A stretch of 13,914 nucleotides of DNA from a bacterium. Lineage in GTDB: Bacteria; UBA9089; UBA9088; JAGUXG01. Positions 6,321 through 13,836 of the stretch are shown piece by piece. Position 1 is the stretch's first letter. The number at the start of each line of letters is the position of its first letter. The stretch covers positions 1 through 13,914 of the forward strand of contig JAGUXG010000105.1 of assembly GCA_020061965.1 (NCBI GenBank). Reading direction: 5' to 3'. The position numbers were made by a program, and so were the translations under genes. Under the pieces are notes generated by a model, which ran no database searches, had not been told where the DNA came from, and saw nothing but the letters and a program-made list of their open reading frames with translations.

Positions 6321-8680
6321 ATAATCCTTTCTATGATCATCTGGAGTCTTTGGTTTATTCGGTCTATCAAAAGGTCTGCTCGTTGTTTTATCTCTTTTCT
6401 CTGTTCCTCTGTATTCTCAACCAACCTCTTTACCAGATCATTCTTTGTCCAGTTTGAACCAGGGGGAATCAATGAGGTCACATATCTTAAGGTCTTTTCG
6501 TCTAAGTCAGAAAGCCTTGTATTGACTGCTTCCAAAGCTCCTTCATTTTGCAAGGTAGGCTCGCTTCCTCTTTCTGATGAAGGAACAGGGTATAAGGGGG
6601 GATACGAAGGGTATGGAGATGAGACACCAAATTGTTCAAGTGGAGTTTCTGGTAATTCTTCTGGTAACGCTTCAGGCAATTCCATCAATTCTGTTCTTAT
6701 TGGAACTGGGGATGTGTAACCAAAGAATCCAGTCTCCCTTTTCTTGACACCAAGTCGTTCTATTATCTGGCTAACAGCAGGAGAACCAACCTTTCCGAGA
6801 GCCTCAGTAGCAGCTTTACTCACCCTTTGATCCGAATCAGCTAATGCTTTGGCTAAAGCAGAAACTGCCTTTTGACTCCCTGTCTCACCAAGGGCAAGCG
6901 CTGCTGCCTGTCTTATATACCATTCGTTGTCGGAAAGCCTTTCAATTAAAGCTGGGACAGCATCTTTACTCTTTATCTGACCAAGGGCAGTCACATATGC
7001 CTTTCTCACATAGGGATGATAATCACCAATTTGAGTGAGAGCCTTGATTAGAGAAGGGGCTGCTGTCTCCTGGTCACCTGTTTGGCCCAGGGCAAGTGCA
7101 GCAGCCTCACGGACATACCATTTGTCATCTTCTAAGGCATGGACAAGCGAACTGACTGCCTCTCTTCCAATCTTTCCTAAGGCCCCAGTAGATGCTTCTC
7201 GGACATATGGATGGCTGTCTGAAAGGGCTTTTATCAGATGAGGAATAGCTGGTTTTCCAATAGCACCTAATGCCTCAGATGAACTTTCTCTCACATAGAG
7301 ATTTCCATCCCCTAATGCCCTGATGAGCCGTGTAATGGCTGGTTCGCCTATTTTGATCAAGGCCTGGATGACTGCTTTTCTCACATATGGGTGGCTATCT
7401 CCAAGTTTCTCTATCAAAGGAGGTATTAAATCAGGGTGTTTCAGTTGTCCGCAAGCAATAGCTGCTGTCTCTCGAGCATAAGGATGGGAGTTGCTTAAGG
7501 CTTGGGTAAACATAGGAATCCCTGCTTCTCCCATTTTGGCTAAAGCCATAGCTGTGGCAATCCGCAAGCTCTTATTTGGGCTGTCAAGAGTAGTAAAAAG
7601 GGCTTGAATCGTCTCTGGCCTACCGAGTTCCCCAAGGGTGATAATACAGGCGCTCTTGACGCTATCGTCATCCTCTGTAATTAGCTTTTTAGCTATAGAC
7701 GGGGCTGCACTTTCTGCTTTCAGGTCTTTCAGGGTAATTATAGCTGTCCTTTTAACCACAGCCTCTTTATCCTCAAGTGCTTTTGTAATGGTTGCGACAG
7801 CATCTTCTTCGCCTATTTCGGCTAAGGCAAGAAGTGTTCCTGCCCTTACATCAGGATTAGGGTCTTTTAGTTTCTTTTCAAGCTTTGATATAGCTGTTTT
7901 TCCAATCTTTCCTATAGCTTTGGCTACAGATTTTCTGACTGATGGGTCAGGGTCAGCCAGATTATTTACCAGAATATTTATTGATTTTCCTCCTATCTTT
8001 CCCAAGGCTTGAATAACTATCTCCCTCATTTCTGGATCTTCATCGCTAAGCAGAGATGAAAGTGGAGAAATAGCCTTTTCTGATTTTATCCTTCCCAGCG
8101 CCTGAATAGAGGCAGTCTTTACAGACCTACTGCTATCCTGGAGGCGAGAGATGATATCTTCAATGCTCTTCTCATCTTGCAAGAGACCCAAAGAAGAGAC
8201 CACTGCCTCTCGGACAAGAGGTTCGTTATCCTTGAGGAGATTTCGCAGCGGTTCTAATGCCCGTTTATCCTCTAATTGACCGAGTGTAATAGCTGCCTGG
8301 CGACGGATAAACTTCTCAGGATCCACTAATCTTTCAATAATAACACCGATAGCTTTTTCTGCTCTGATTCTGCCGAGTGTCTCTAAGACAGAGATGGTTG
8401 TGGTTTTGTCGCCTATCTCGGCAAGTGTTTCAATCAGGGCTGGAATAGCTTCTTTTCCTATTTGAGATAGGGCTAATATTGCAGCTTGCCTCACCTCGCT
8501 ATGAGGATCAGATATTGCTCTTATAAGCTCTGGGATAGCCGGGGCACCTATGTGTCCCAAGGCTAATGCTGCAGCTTGACGAATATGAAGTCTGTCATCC
8601 TTCAGCTGAGGCATTATATCGCCAACTTTGACTATATCTGGCATAGATATAAGTGTATTGAGAAAAAAGCCTCTCGTCAA
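6317..8680 (-). CDS. Large HEAT-repeat protein (20 repeats) with Pro-rich linker and C-terminal helical domain
   Basis: The 787-residue protein is almost wholly an alpha-solenoid. Twenty consecutive HEAT/PBS-lyase-like repeats of 30-34 residues span about residues 23-639, each of the form xxLxDxxxxVRxxAxxALGxIGxxxAxPxL. Such solenoids are scaffolds for protein binding; no catalytic motif is visible. After the solenoid comes an acidic Pro-rich linker (about 660-710, for example MELPEALPEELPETP), then a charged helical end (about 715-787) that finishes in a probable coiled coil. No signal peptide or membrane segment is seen, so it should be cytosolic. The TTG start at 8680 overlaps the HisC stop as TTGA and gives coupling. 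An ATG at 8644 (residue 13) is an alternative that loses none of the solenoid, and neither has a strong Shine-Dalgarno. It precedes the flippase-like gene with a four-base overlap. Family is secure, function unknown. Confidence 0.88.
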   Translation of the reverse strand: MTRGFFLNTLISMPDIVKVGDIMPQLKDDRLHIRQAAALALGHIGAPAIPELIRAISDPHSEVRQAAILALSQIGKEAIPALIETLAEIGDKTTTISVLETLGRIRAEKAIGVIIERLVDPEKFIRRQAAITLGQLEDKRALEPLRNLLKDNEPLVREAVVSSLGLLQDEKSIEDIISRLQDSSRSVKTASIQALGRIKSEKAISPLSSLLSDEDPEMREIVIQALGKIGGKSINILVNNLADPDPSVRKSVAKAIGKIGKTAISKLEKKLKDPNPDVRAGTLLALAEIGEEDAVATITKALEDKEAVVKRTAIITLKDLKAESAAPSIAKKLITEDDDSVKSACIITLGELGRPETIQALFTTLDSPNKSLRIATAMALAKMGEAGIPMFTQALSNSHPYARETAAIACGQLKHPDLIPPLIEKLGDSHPYVRKAVIQALIKIGEPAITRLIRALGDGNLYVRESSSEALGAIGKPAIPHLIKALSDSHPYVREASTGALGKIGREAVSSLVHALEDDKWYVREAAALALGQTGDQETAAPSLIKALTQIGDYHPYVRKAYVTALGQIKSKDAVPALIERLSDNEWYIRQAAALALGETGSQKAVSALAKALADSDQRVSKAATEALGKVGSPAVSQIIERLGVKKRETGFFGYTSPVPIRTELMELPEALPEELPETPLEQFGVSSPYPSYPPLYPVPSSERGSEPTLQNEGALEAVNTRLSDLDEKTLRYVTSLIPPGSNWTKNDLVKRLVENTEEQRKEIKQRADLLIDRINQRLQMIIERIM

Positions 8681-9726
8681 GATATTTTCTTGCTAGAGCA
8701 AGAAAATATCAGTTTATCCAAAAATTCTTGATTTTCCTCTGCTTTTCCGATTGTAACCCGCAAACCTGCAGATACTTGTTTGATAAGAATGCCATCTGCT
8801 AATAGCCTTGAATAGACCTTGTCTGGATTATCTGTCTCAAAGTAGATAAAATTCGTCTTTGACTGATATGGTTTAATCCCTTGTATCTTCAAAAGTTCAT
8901 TATATAACCAATCCCTCTGACAGATGATTTCACCTGTAATCTTTTCCATCCATGCCTTTTCAGCAAGTAGAATCACTGCTATCTCCTGAGATAGGCTGTT
9001 CAGATTGTATGGAAGCCTCACCTTGTTAAGCCAGGATATTACTTCGGCATCAGCCATAAGATACCCGCATCGAATGCCTGCCAAGCCAAAACACTTGGAG
9101 AATGTTCTGATAATGACAAGGTTTTTATAGGCAGAAAGGTCAGCCGCAAAACCTTCTTTAGAGAATTCATAATATGCCTCGTCTATTACAACTAAAGAGT
9201 CTGTCTCTCTGATTATCCGCAAAACCTTCTCCCTTTTGAAACAATCTCCTGTTGGGTTGTTGGGGTAAGCGATAAAGACAATAGAAGGCTTCTCCTTCGC
9301 CCTATCTATCATCTTGGAATCATTCAGCTCAAATCCTTCGCCAAGTGGAACTGGGTAGGTTTCTGTCCCGGTTATCTTGGCTAAAGTAGAGTACATAGAG
9401 AATGTTGGTTCTGGAAATATTGCCCTTCGTCCTTCACCTCCAAAGCAAAGCAGGAGATACAGGATAAGCTCATCCGAGCCATTTCCTACGAGAATCATAT
9501 CAGGAGAGACACCTGCATAATCTGCCAGACCTTCTTTCAGAGTGCCTGCCTCTGGGTCAGGATATAGATTAAAGTGTATCCGCTGGACAGCATCCTTTAT
9601 CTTGGATTTTATACCTTGTGGTAGATCATAAGGGCTCTCCATAATATCCAATTTTACCCTGCAAGGGATAGGCTTGGCATTGTATGGGGCGATACCTAAA
9701 ATGCTCGGTCTTATCAGTCTTTCCAT
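8677..9726 (-). CDS. hisC: Histidinol-phosphate aminotransferase
   Basis: The 349-residue fold-type I PLP aminotransferase transfers an amino group between histidinol phosphate/imidazole acetol phosphate and glutamate/2-oxoglutarate in histidine synthesis. Visible motifs are GNGSDE (81-86), YPNNPTG (154-160), IDEAYYEF (181-188) and TFSKCFGLAGIRCGY (208-222), in which Lys211 is the Schiff-base lysine and Arg219 binds phosphate. The length and the N-terminus (YNAKPIP, then YPDPE near 55) agree with HisC rather than aspartate aminotransferase. HisC-like enzymes may also act on aromatic amino acids. No other his gene is in the window, so it sits away from a classical his operon. The start at 9726 keeps the full conserved N-terminus; its upstream purine tract is poor. 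It begins 42 bp after the transglutaminase gene. Confidence 0.87.
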   Translation of the reverse strand: MERLIRPSILGIAPYNAKPIPCRVKLDIMESPYDLPQGIKSKIKDAVQRIHFNLYPDPEAGTLKEGLADYAGVSPDMILVGNGSDELILYLLLCFGGEGRRAIFPEPTFSMYSTLAKITGTETYPVPLGEGFELNDSKMIDRAKEKPSIVFIAYPNNPTGDCFKREKVLRIIRETDSLVVIDEAYYEFSKEGFAADLSAYKNLVIIRTFSKCFGLAGIRCGYLMADAEVISWLNKVRLPYNLNSLSQEIAVILLAEKAWMEKITGEIICQRDWLYNELLKIQGIKPYQSKTNFIYFETDNPDKVYSRLLADGILIKQVSAGLRVTIGKAEENQEFLDKLIFSCSSKKIS

Positions 9727-9768
9727 AATTATACTCGCATTACAAGCACATAAATGTTTATCTTATGA

Positions 9769-11232
9769 TCACCTTACCTCCAACACCTCTATCGCAAGTT
9801 CTTGCAAAAGCCCTAAAACATTCGCCTGCTTATCAATATCGCCCTCTATAAGCTGGATGTGAGTGGCATCTACAGGGATTTGACCAAAGGTTGGGTCAAT
9901 ATCTATCCACTGTCCACAATAGACCTGCGCCCAGGCGTGATAATAGAATCTTTCCTCATAGTATGCCAGACCTACGACCATTTTTGCTGGGATGCCTATG
10001 CTCCTACAAAGGGCAACAAAAAGGGTTGTATGCTCATTACAGTCACCTGTTCTATATTGAGCAATCTCAAGGCTGGATGGAACCCCAAAGCTTGGTCTCT
10101 TCTTTATGTTATTATAGACCCAATCCATAATTTTTGTCGCTGCCTTTAAGCTATTATTTTCTGTGCCTATAATCTCCGTTGCCAACTGGATTATAATGGG
10201 ATGCTTTGATTGGACAAACTTAGTCTCGGACATACCATCCATACCTTTCATAGGAAAAATCTTACCATCTTTGGGAAGGAATACAGGTCTTATTTCAAGC
10301 AGGCCATTTTCAAATCTCTGCCTTGGTGAGGAGAGGCAAAGTCCTTCAGGTTTTGCCAGTGTTAGCTTTGCGGAAAGATACGAGACATCCTCTGGGTTGG
10401 TAATGGTAATATTAGAAGGAATGGAAGCAATATTTGGAAGTGCAACATTTGAAGAGATGGGTTTTGCATCCTTCTTCTCCTCTTTTTGTGCTGTTATCCC
10501 AAATGGAAGCTCAGCCCGCAAGATTGTCCCATCAGGTTTAGCATAGATTGTTGTCTCCATTTGCTGATAGATTATCTTTAATCTCACTGCCTCATAAAGC
10601 TCTTCATCATATTTGATTGTTGTCTTGCCACAGACCTTCACCTTTATCTTCTCTGCTCCCATAATCCCAAATGGGTCTATAGCATCTATGGTGTACTCCT
10701 TTTGTGAGGTGAAACTTGGAAAGATAGATATGGGAACAAGCTCAGAGCCAAAGAAAAAATCCTTTTCCTTCAAAAGCTGTCTGCTTATCTCTTTCTCTCC
10801 AGAGTATAGGGTTATTTCCACCTGCTTTCCTATCCTTTTTCCTTTTGCTGAGAGTTTGTAAGGTGCGGATGAAATAGTATAGAGAAATGAATGAAGCCTG
10901 TATTCCTCATCTATAGAAAGCTCACCATCAATCGTCACTTTAGAGGGTGTACCAAGCAGGGCAAGAATCATCTCTGTTCTATTTGAAATCTTAAATCCTA
11001 CCTTGTCTTTCGGAAGAGAATAGGGTCCTATTGATGTTTTAGAAAAACCAATCTTTTCGCCTTCAAAATATATTCCGAGACACTCATCCCTTTCCAGTCC
11101 CTTTCCAACAAGGTCATAATAGGTGAGTGGTTTAGATGAAAGGAATGGGATAAGCCCTTCCTTCTTCAGATATAAACCAAATATCACTGCCCAAAGCCCA
11201 ATTATGAGTATCTTTAGTGCTTTCATCACCAT
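9769..11232 (-). CDS. Membrane-anchored transglutaminase-like (cysteine protease-fold) protein
   Basis: The 487-residue protein has an uncleaved-looking N-terminal hydrophobic helix (about residues 5-22) that should anchor it with the bulk in the periplasm. The C-terminal domain (about 365-455) has the transglutaminase-core triad: Cys398 in TGDCNEHT, His432 in YYHAWAQVY and Asp446 in DIDPTFGQ. Bacterial members of this fold are usually proteases, amidases or cross-linking enzymes, often acting on the cell wall or secreted proteins. Residues 30-350 form a long beta-rich region of unknown type, with no named domain recognisable by eye. Three in-frame start codons are packed together (ATG 11232, GTG 11229, ATG 11226), overlapping the MoeA stop by one to seven bases; none has a clear ribosome binding site, so coupling decides. 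Catalytic site is clear, biological substrate is not. Confidence 0.82.
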   Translation of the reverse strand: MVMKALKILIIGLWAVIFGLYLKKEGLIPFLSSKPLTYYDLVGKGLERDECLGIYFEGEKIGFSKTSIGPYSLPKDKVGFKISNRTEMILALLGTPSKVTIDGELSIDEEYRLHSFLYTISSAPYKLSAKGKRIGKQVEITLYSGEKEISRQLLKEKDFFFGSELVPISIFPSFTSQKEYTIDAIDPFGIMGAEKIKVKVCGKTTIKYDEELYEAVRLKIIYQQMETTIYAKPDGTILRAELPFGITAQKEEKKDAKPISSNVALPNIASIPSNITITNPEDVSYLSAKLTLAKPEGLCLSSPRQRFENGLLEIRPVFLPKDGKIFPMKGMDGMSETKFVQSKHPIIIQLATEIIGTENNSLKAATKIMDWVYNNIKKRPSFGVPSSLEIAQYRTGDCNEHTTLFVALCRSIGIPAKMVVGLAYYEERFYYHAWAQVYCGQWIDIDPTFGQIPVDATHIQLIEGDIDKQANVLGLLQELAIEVLEVR

Positions 11233-12410
11233 AATATAAACTCTACTTCAGCATCCTTTGGAAGATGTGATATCTTCTCTTCTACTATCATAAATCCATT
11301 TGCTTCTCTAAGGGAAGCCAAATCTCCTGGGCCGTGATAATCTTTTATCGGTGTTATGAGCCACCTTTCATCAAAGATAGCCTTACTAGGAAAGAACTGT
11401 TTTCTGCCTGGTTTTCGGTTATAATCGCAAGTCAGCCTACCTCTCTTGATATTCAAGATTGGCTTCTTTCCCATCATCTTATCTAAGGTTGGTCTTATGA
11501 ATAGACAAAAACTGACAAAGACAGAGACTGGATTTCCTGGTAGGCCAAAGACAACGCTTCCATTCTTCCTGCCAAAGAACACTGGTTTTCCTGGTTTTAT
11601 AGAGATGCCATGGAATATCTTTTCTACCCCACACATAGAAAGAACCTTCGGCACAAGGTCATAATCTCCAACAGAGACGCCTCCAGATAAGATACATAGA
11701 TCGCTTCTTAACCCTTCTTCTATCCTGCTTCGCAGCGTATCCTCATCATCTCTAACTATTCCCAGGTATGTATAAGGGATCTTCATCTTAGAGAGGCCAG
11801 ACATCAGAAGACAGGAGTTGCTATTGAATATCTTTCCAAAGCCAATATCTTCTCCTGGTTCTGTTATCTCATCGCCTGTGGCAAGAATGCTCACATTAGG
11901 CCTGCGATATACCTTAATATGACTACATCCTGAACCTGCTGCCAAGGAGATCTCAAGTGGCCCAAGCAAAGTTTCACGAGGAAGAACAACATCCCCTTTC
12001 TGGAGATCTTCACCCTTTAAGCATACATTCTCTCTGATTCTTGGAGATTTCAGTATCCGTATCTTCTCTCCTTGTTTTTCTGTATCCTCCTTCATCACCA
12101 CAGTATCTGCACCAGAAGGCAAAGCTGAGCCCGTCATAATCGCAGCGCATTCACCCTTATTGACGACAAATCTCTGTGAGGTTCCTGCCTGCAACTCTCC
12201 TATGCACAAAAGTTCATTTTGAAAAGAAAGGTCTTTAAATCGGAGAGCATACCCATCCATCGCAGACTTATCAAAAGGCGGTATATCAAACCCTGCTTTT
12301 ATATCACTAGCCAAGAGACAGCCTAAACCATCAACTAAAGCAACCTCTTCTAAAGGAAGCCTCTTAACAGTTGTGATAATCTTAGAAAAAGCCTCTTCAA
12401 AGGATAACAT
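11226..12410 (-). CDS. moeA: Molybdopterin molybdenumtransferase MoeA
   Basis: The 394-residue cytosolic enzyme inserts molybdenum into adenylated molybdopterin, the last step of molybdenum cofactor synthesis. It carries PPFDKSAMDGYA (44-55), the GEDL region (133-136), ILATGDEI (175-182), GGVSVGDYD (243-251), KPGKPVFFG (272-280) and GLPGNPVS (289-296), all hallmarks of the MoeA/gephyrin E domain, and its length is normal. Its ATG shares one base with the TAA of the LeuD-type gene (TAATG), and its own stop overlaps the transglutaminase starts. No other moa/mob/moe gene is present here, so the rest of the pathway must be elsewhere. Some organisms carry two MoeA copies, one for tungsten; that cannot be told from this sequence. 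Confidence 0.92.
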   Translation of the reverse strand: MLSFEEAFSKIITTVKRLPLEEVALVDGLGCLLASDIKAGFDIPPFDKSAMDGYALRFKDLSFQNELLCIGELQAGTSQRFVVNKGECAAIMTGSALPSGADTVVMKEDTEKQGEKIRILKSPRIRENVCLKGEDLQKGDVVLPRETLLGPLEISLAAGSGCSHIKVYRRPNVSILATGDEITEPGEDIGFGKIFNSNSCLLMSGLSKMKIPYTYLGIVRDDEDTLRSRIEEGLRSDLCILSGGVSVGDYDLVPKVLSMCGVEKIFHGISIKPGKPVFFGRKNGSVVFGLPGNPVSVFVSFCLFIRPTLDKMMGKKPILNIKRGRLTCDYNRKPGRKQFFPSKAIFDERWLITPIKDYHGPGDLASLREANGFMIVEEKISHLPKDAEVEFILW

Positions 12411-12907
12411 TAAATTTCTATTCCCCCATGCTTCTTGATATGAGCAACAAGCCCTCCGTCCTCGAGAATCTTCAGCATCTCAGGGGAAGGTGGAAGAAAT
12501 TTTATCTCCTTGCCATTACTATTATTCTTGATTCTTCCATCCGGAAGGTCTATTTCAAGGTTATCCCCTTCTTGCAATTCATCTGTATTTACTTCAATAG
12601 GTAAGAGTCCCAGGTTTATGCTGTTTCTGTAGAATATTCTGGCAAAACTTTTTGCCAGTACAACAGATATCCCAGCCATTTTTATAATGGTCGGGGCATG
12701 TTCACGAGAGGAACCGCAACCAAAGTTCCTTCCTGCTACGATAAAATCACCGGGCTGGATCCTGTTTATAAGATTAGTCTTCACATCTTCCATCAGATGC
12801 TTTGCCAGCTCTGAAAGATTAGACCTGAGATGAAAATACCTTCCAGGGATTATCTCGTCTGTTGAAATATTATCACCAAACTTATGGGCAAAACCAACGA
12901 GCTTCAT
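12410..12907 (-). CDS. leuD: 3-isopropylmalate dehydratase small subunit (LeuD type)
   Basis: This is a 165-residue swivel-domain subunit of the aconitase superfamily. With LeuC it isomerises 2-isopropylmalate to 3-isopropylmalate in leucine synthesis. Motifs GDNISTDEIIPGRY (11-24) and AGRNFGCGSSREHA (58-71) are diagnostic, and the short length fits the LeuD type found in archaea and many anaerobic bacteria. A homoaconitase or methylmalate/citraconate hydratase small subunit is an alternative. The frame remains open further upstream to 12961, but the true start is ATG 12907: it is preceded by a near-perfect AAGGAGGAG (12923-12915), and the protein then begins with the family-typical MKLVGFAHKFGDN. 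It overlaps the end of the upstream nuclease gene by 26 bases. LeuC is not in the window. Confidence 0.9.
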   Translation of the reverse strand: MKLVGFAHKFGDNISTDEIIPGRYFHLRSNLSELAKHLMEDVKTNLINRIQPGDFIVAGRNFGCGSSREHAPTIIKMAGISVVLAKSFARIFYRNSINLGLLPIEVNTDELQEGDNLEIDLPDGRIKNNSNGKEIKFLPPSPEMLKILEDGGLVAHIKKHGGIEI

Positions 12908-13634
12908 ATTTTTTCTCCTCCTTCTGGTTAGCAAAGAGAGGACAGAGAAGGGCAAAATCACAGAGATAACAATACCTGTTCGGTCTTGGCTTAAACTCTT
13001 TTATCTCTTTCATCTGGACTACAGCCTTTTTGATAAACACTTTCTGTTCCTCAATCTGCTCTAAACTCTTCTCTGTGGTAAAGGTTGTATTATTCTTTAG
13101 AAAATAGAAGGTAAGTTTCTTTGGGGCAATATTATGCTGGTGGTATAGCCCAAGCCAATAAATGCTCATCTGCAAGTCAGAGTTTGCCTCTTCGTAGGTC
13201 ATCGGGTTGCCAGTCTTATAGTCAATAAGCTCATAACTTCCATCAGAGAGCTTGTCAACCCTATCTATCCTCCCATTCAGAATAAATCCATCTAATTCTA
13301 CCTCAAAGCTTACCTCCATCATCTCTGGTTGAGTATGAACATCTACAGAGTGATAAAAGTTTGTGAGCATAGCTAAGGCTTTTAGTCCCCATACCCTCTC
13401 TTCATTCCTTCCTGCAAAACCTTCCCGAACCCAATGCTTTCTGAGAAGATTATGAAGGACATCTAAAGACCTTGTGGGCTGACTAAAAAATTTTTCTAAG
13501 GCATCGTGGACCGAAATTCCCATGCTATGATAGGGCTTGGGCTTACACTGTTCTTTCAGATTATCTATATAATAAAACTTATACTTGAGTGGACACTCAA
13601 GGAACATAGAGAGCTTAAAATGACTCACCTTCAT
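12882..13634 (-). CDS. Stand-alone Fe-S PD-(D/E)XK nuclease (RecB/Cas4-like)
   Basis: The 250-residue protein has the full nuclease core of the RecB/AddB/Cas4 group: His43 (motif with SVHDALEKFF), Asp124 in GRIDRVD, Asp138-x-Lys140 in LIDYKTG, and Gln155 with Tyr159 in DLQMSIYW. Four cysteines placed as in the Fe-S-containing subgroup are present: Cys14 in FLECPLKYKF, then Cys222, Cys225 and Cys231 in CYLCDFALLC, which would hold a 4Fe-4S cluster pinning the C-terminus to the N-terminus. Relatives act as DNA exonucleases in recombination, or in CRISPR adaptation as Cas4. No helicase, Cas1 or CRISPR repeat is seen nearby, so a general DNA-processing role is more likely. It heads the minus-strand run, and its last eight residues overlap the LeuD gene. 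The ATG at 13634 has no Shine-Dalgarno but keeps the complete N-terminal motif. Confidence 0.85.
   Translation of the reverse strand: MKVSHFKLSMFLECPLKYKFYYIDNLKEQCKPKPYHSMGISVHDALEKFFSQPTRSLDVLHNLLRKHWVREGFAGRNEERVWGLKALAMLTNFYHSVDVHTQPEMMEVSFEVELDGFILNGRIDRVDKLSDGSYELIDYKTGNPMTYEEANSDLQMSIYWLGLYHQHNIAPKKLTFYFLKNNTTFTTEKSLEQIEEQKVFIKKAVVQMKEIKEFKPRPNRYCYLCDFALLCPLFANQKEEKKYEARWFCP
12915..12923 (-). promoter_or_regulatory. Strong ribosome binding site (AAGGAGGAG) deciding the LeuD start
   Basis: The minus strand reads AAGGAGGAG seven bases before the ATG at 12907. It is the strongest Shine-Dalgarno noticed in the window and lies inside the 3' end of the nuclease reading frame. Confidence 0.8.
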
Positions 13635-13643
13635 TAGACTACA

Positions 13644-13673
13644 ATATTAAACTAAAACCCTTGTTTTATTCAA
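13644..13673 (-). promoter_or_regulatory. Candidate promoter for the nine-gene run (possibly leaderless)
   Basis: The minus strand reads TTGAAT (13673-13668), an 18-base spacer, then TAATAT (13649-13644). The ATG at 13634 lies nine bases after the -10 element, so transcription would start about at the ATG, which agrees with the absence of a ribosome binding site. The match is moderate in an AT-rich region and could be chance. Confidence 0.35.
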
Positions 13674-13728
13674 TCTCTTTTTGTATACCGAGAAGAAATC
13701 TTACTCTACAAAAATTTTGTTCTTAAAA

Positions 13729-13805
13729 GGGTTCAAGGAGTCGAGGGGTCAAGTGAAAGCGAAATCATTAATCCTTGAAAGACCGTCCCCCTTGAATCCT
13801 TTTTT
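13729..13805. repeat. Imperfect inverted repeat with 8-bp direct repeats and T6 tail
   Basis: Outer arms GGGTTCAAGG (13729-13738) and CCTTGAATCC (13790-13799) pair at nine of ten positions. Inside them GGGG (13745-13748) can pair with CCCC (13787-13790) and TCAAG (13749-13753) with CTTGA (13774-13778), though these alternatives share bases. Six Ts follow at 13800-13805 on the plus strand, giving a weak terminator-like shape, but no plus-strand gene ends nearby. The left arm also contains three 8-base units: GGTTCAAG, GAGTCGAG and GGGTCAAG (13730-13753). It may be a dispersed intergenic repeat rather than a terminator. Confidence 0.4.
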
Positions 13806-13836
13806 GCAATGGATTCCTTCACTTGGGTAAATACTG

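Noticed and set aside
7638..8012. 124-codon open frame on the plus strand, Ser/Ala-rich
   Set aside because: It is antisense to the HEAT repeats, and its periodic Ser/Ala/Phe composition mirrors the repeat codons of the real gene.
9728..9733. Perfect TATAAT on the minus strand just before hisC
   Set aside because: It ends one base before the ATG, so transcription would start inside the gene, and no -35 element is present at the right spacing.
9750..9761. Small inverted repeat ATAAA/TTTAT between hisC and the transglutaminase gene
   Set aside because: The two-base loop cannot form a hairpin and the arms are pure AT; it is not a terminator.
10163..10546. 127-codon open frame on the plus strand
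   Set aside because: It is antisense to the transglutaminase-like gene, with no ribosome binding site or known motif.
12908..12961. Upstream extension of the LeuD frame to an ATG at 12961
   Set aside because: The added residues are Arg-rich and not family-like, while the strong AAGGAGGAG sits just before the ATG at 12907.
12882..13634. Interpretation of the nuclease as part of a CRISPR-Cas system
   Set aside because: No CRISPR repeats, Cas1, Cas2 or effector genes are visible on either side, and the neighbours are metabolic genes.
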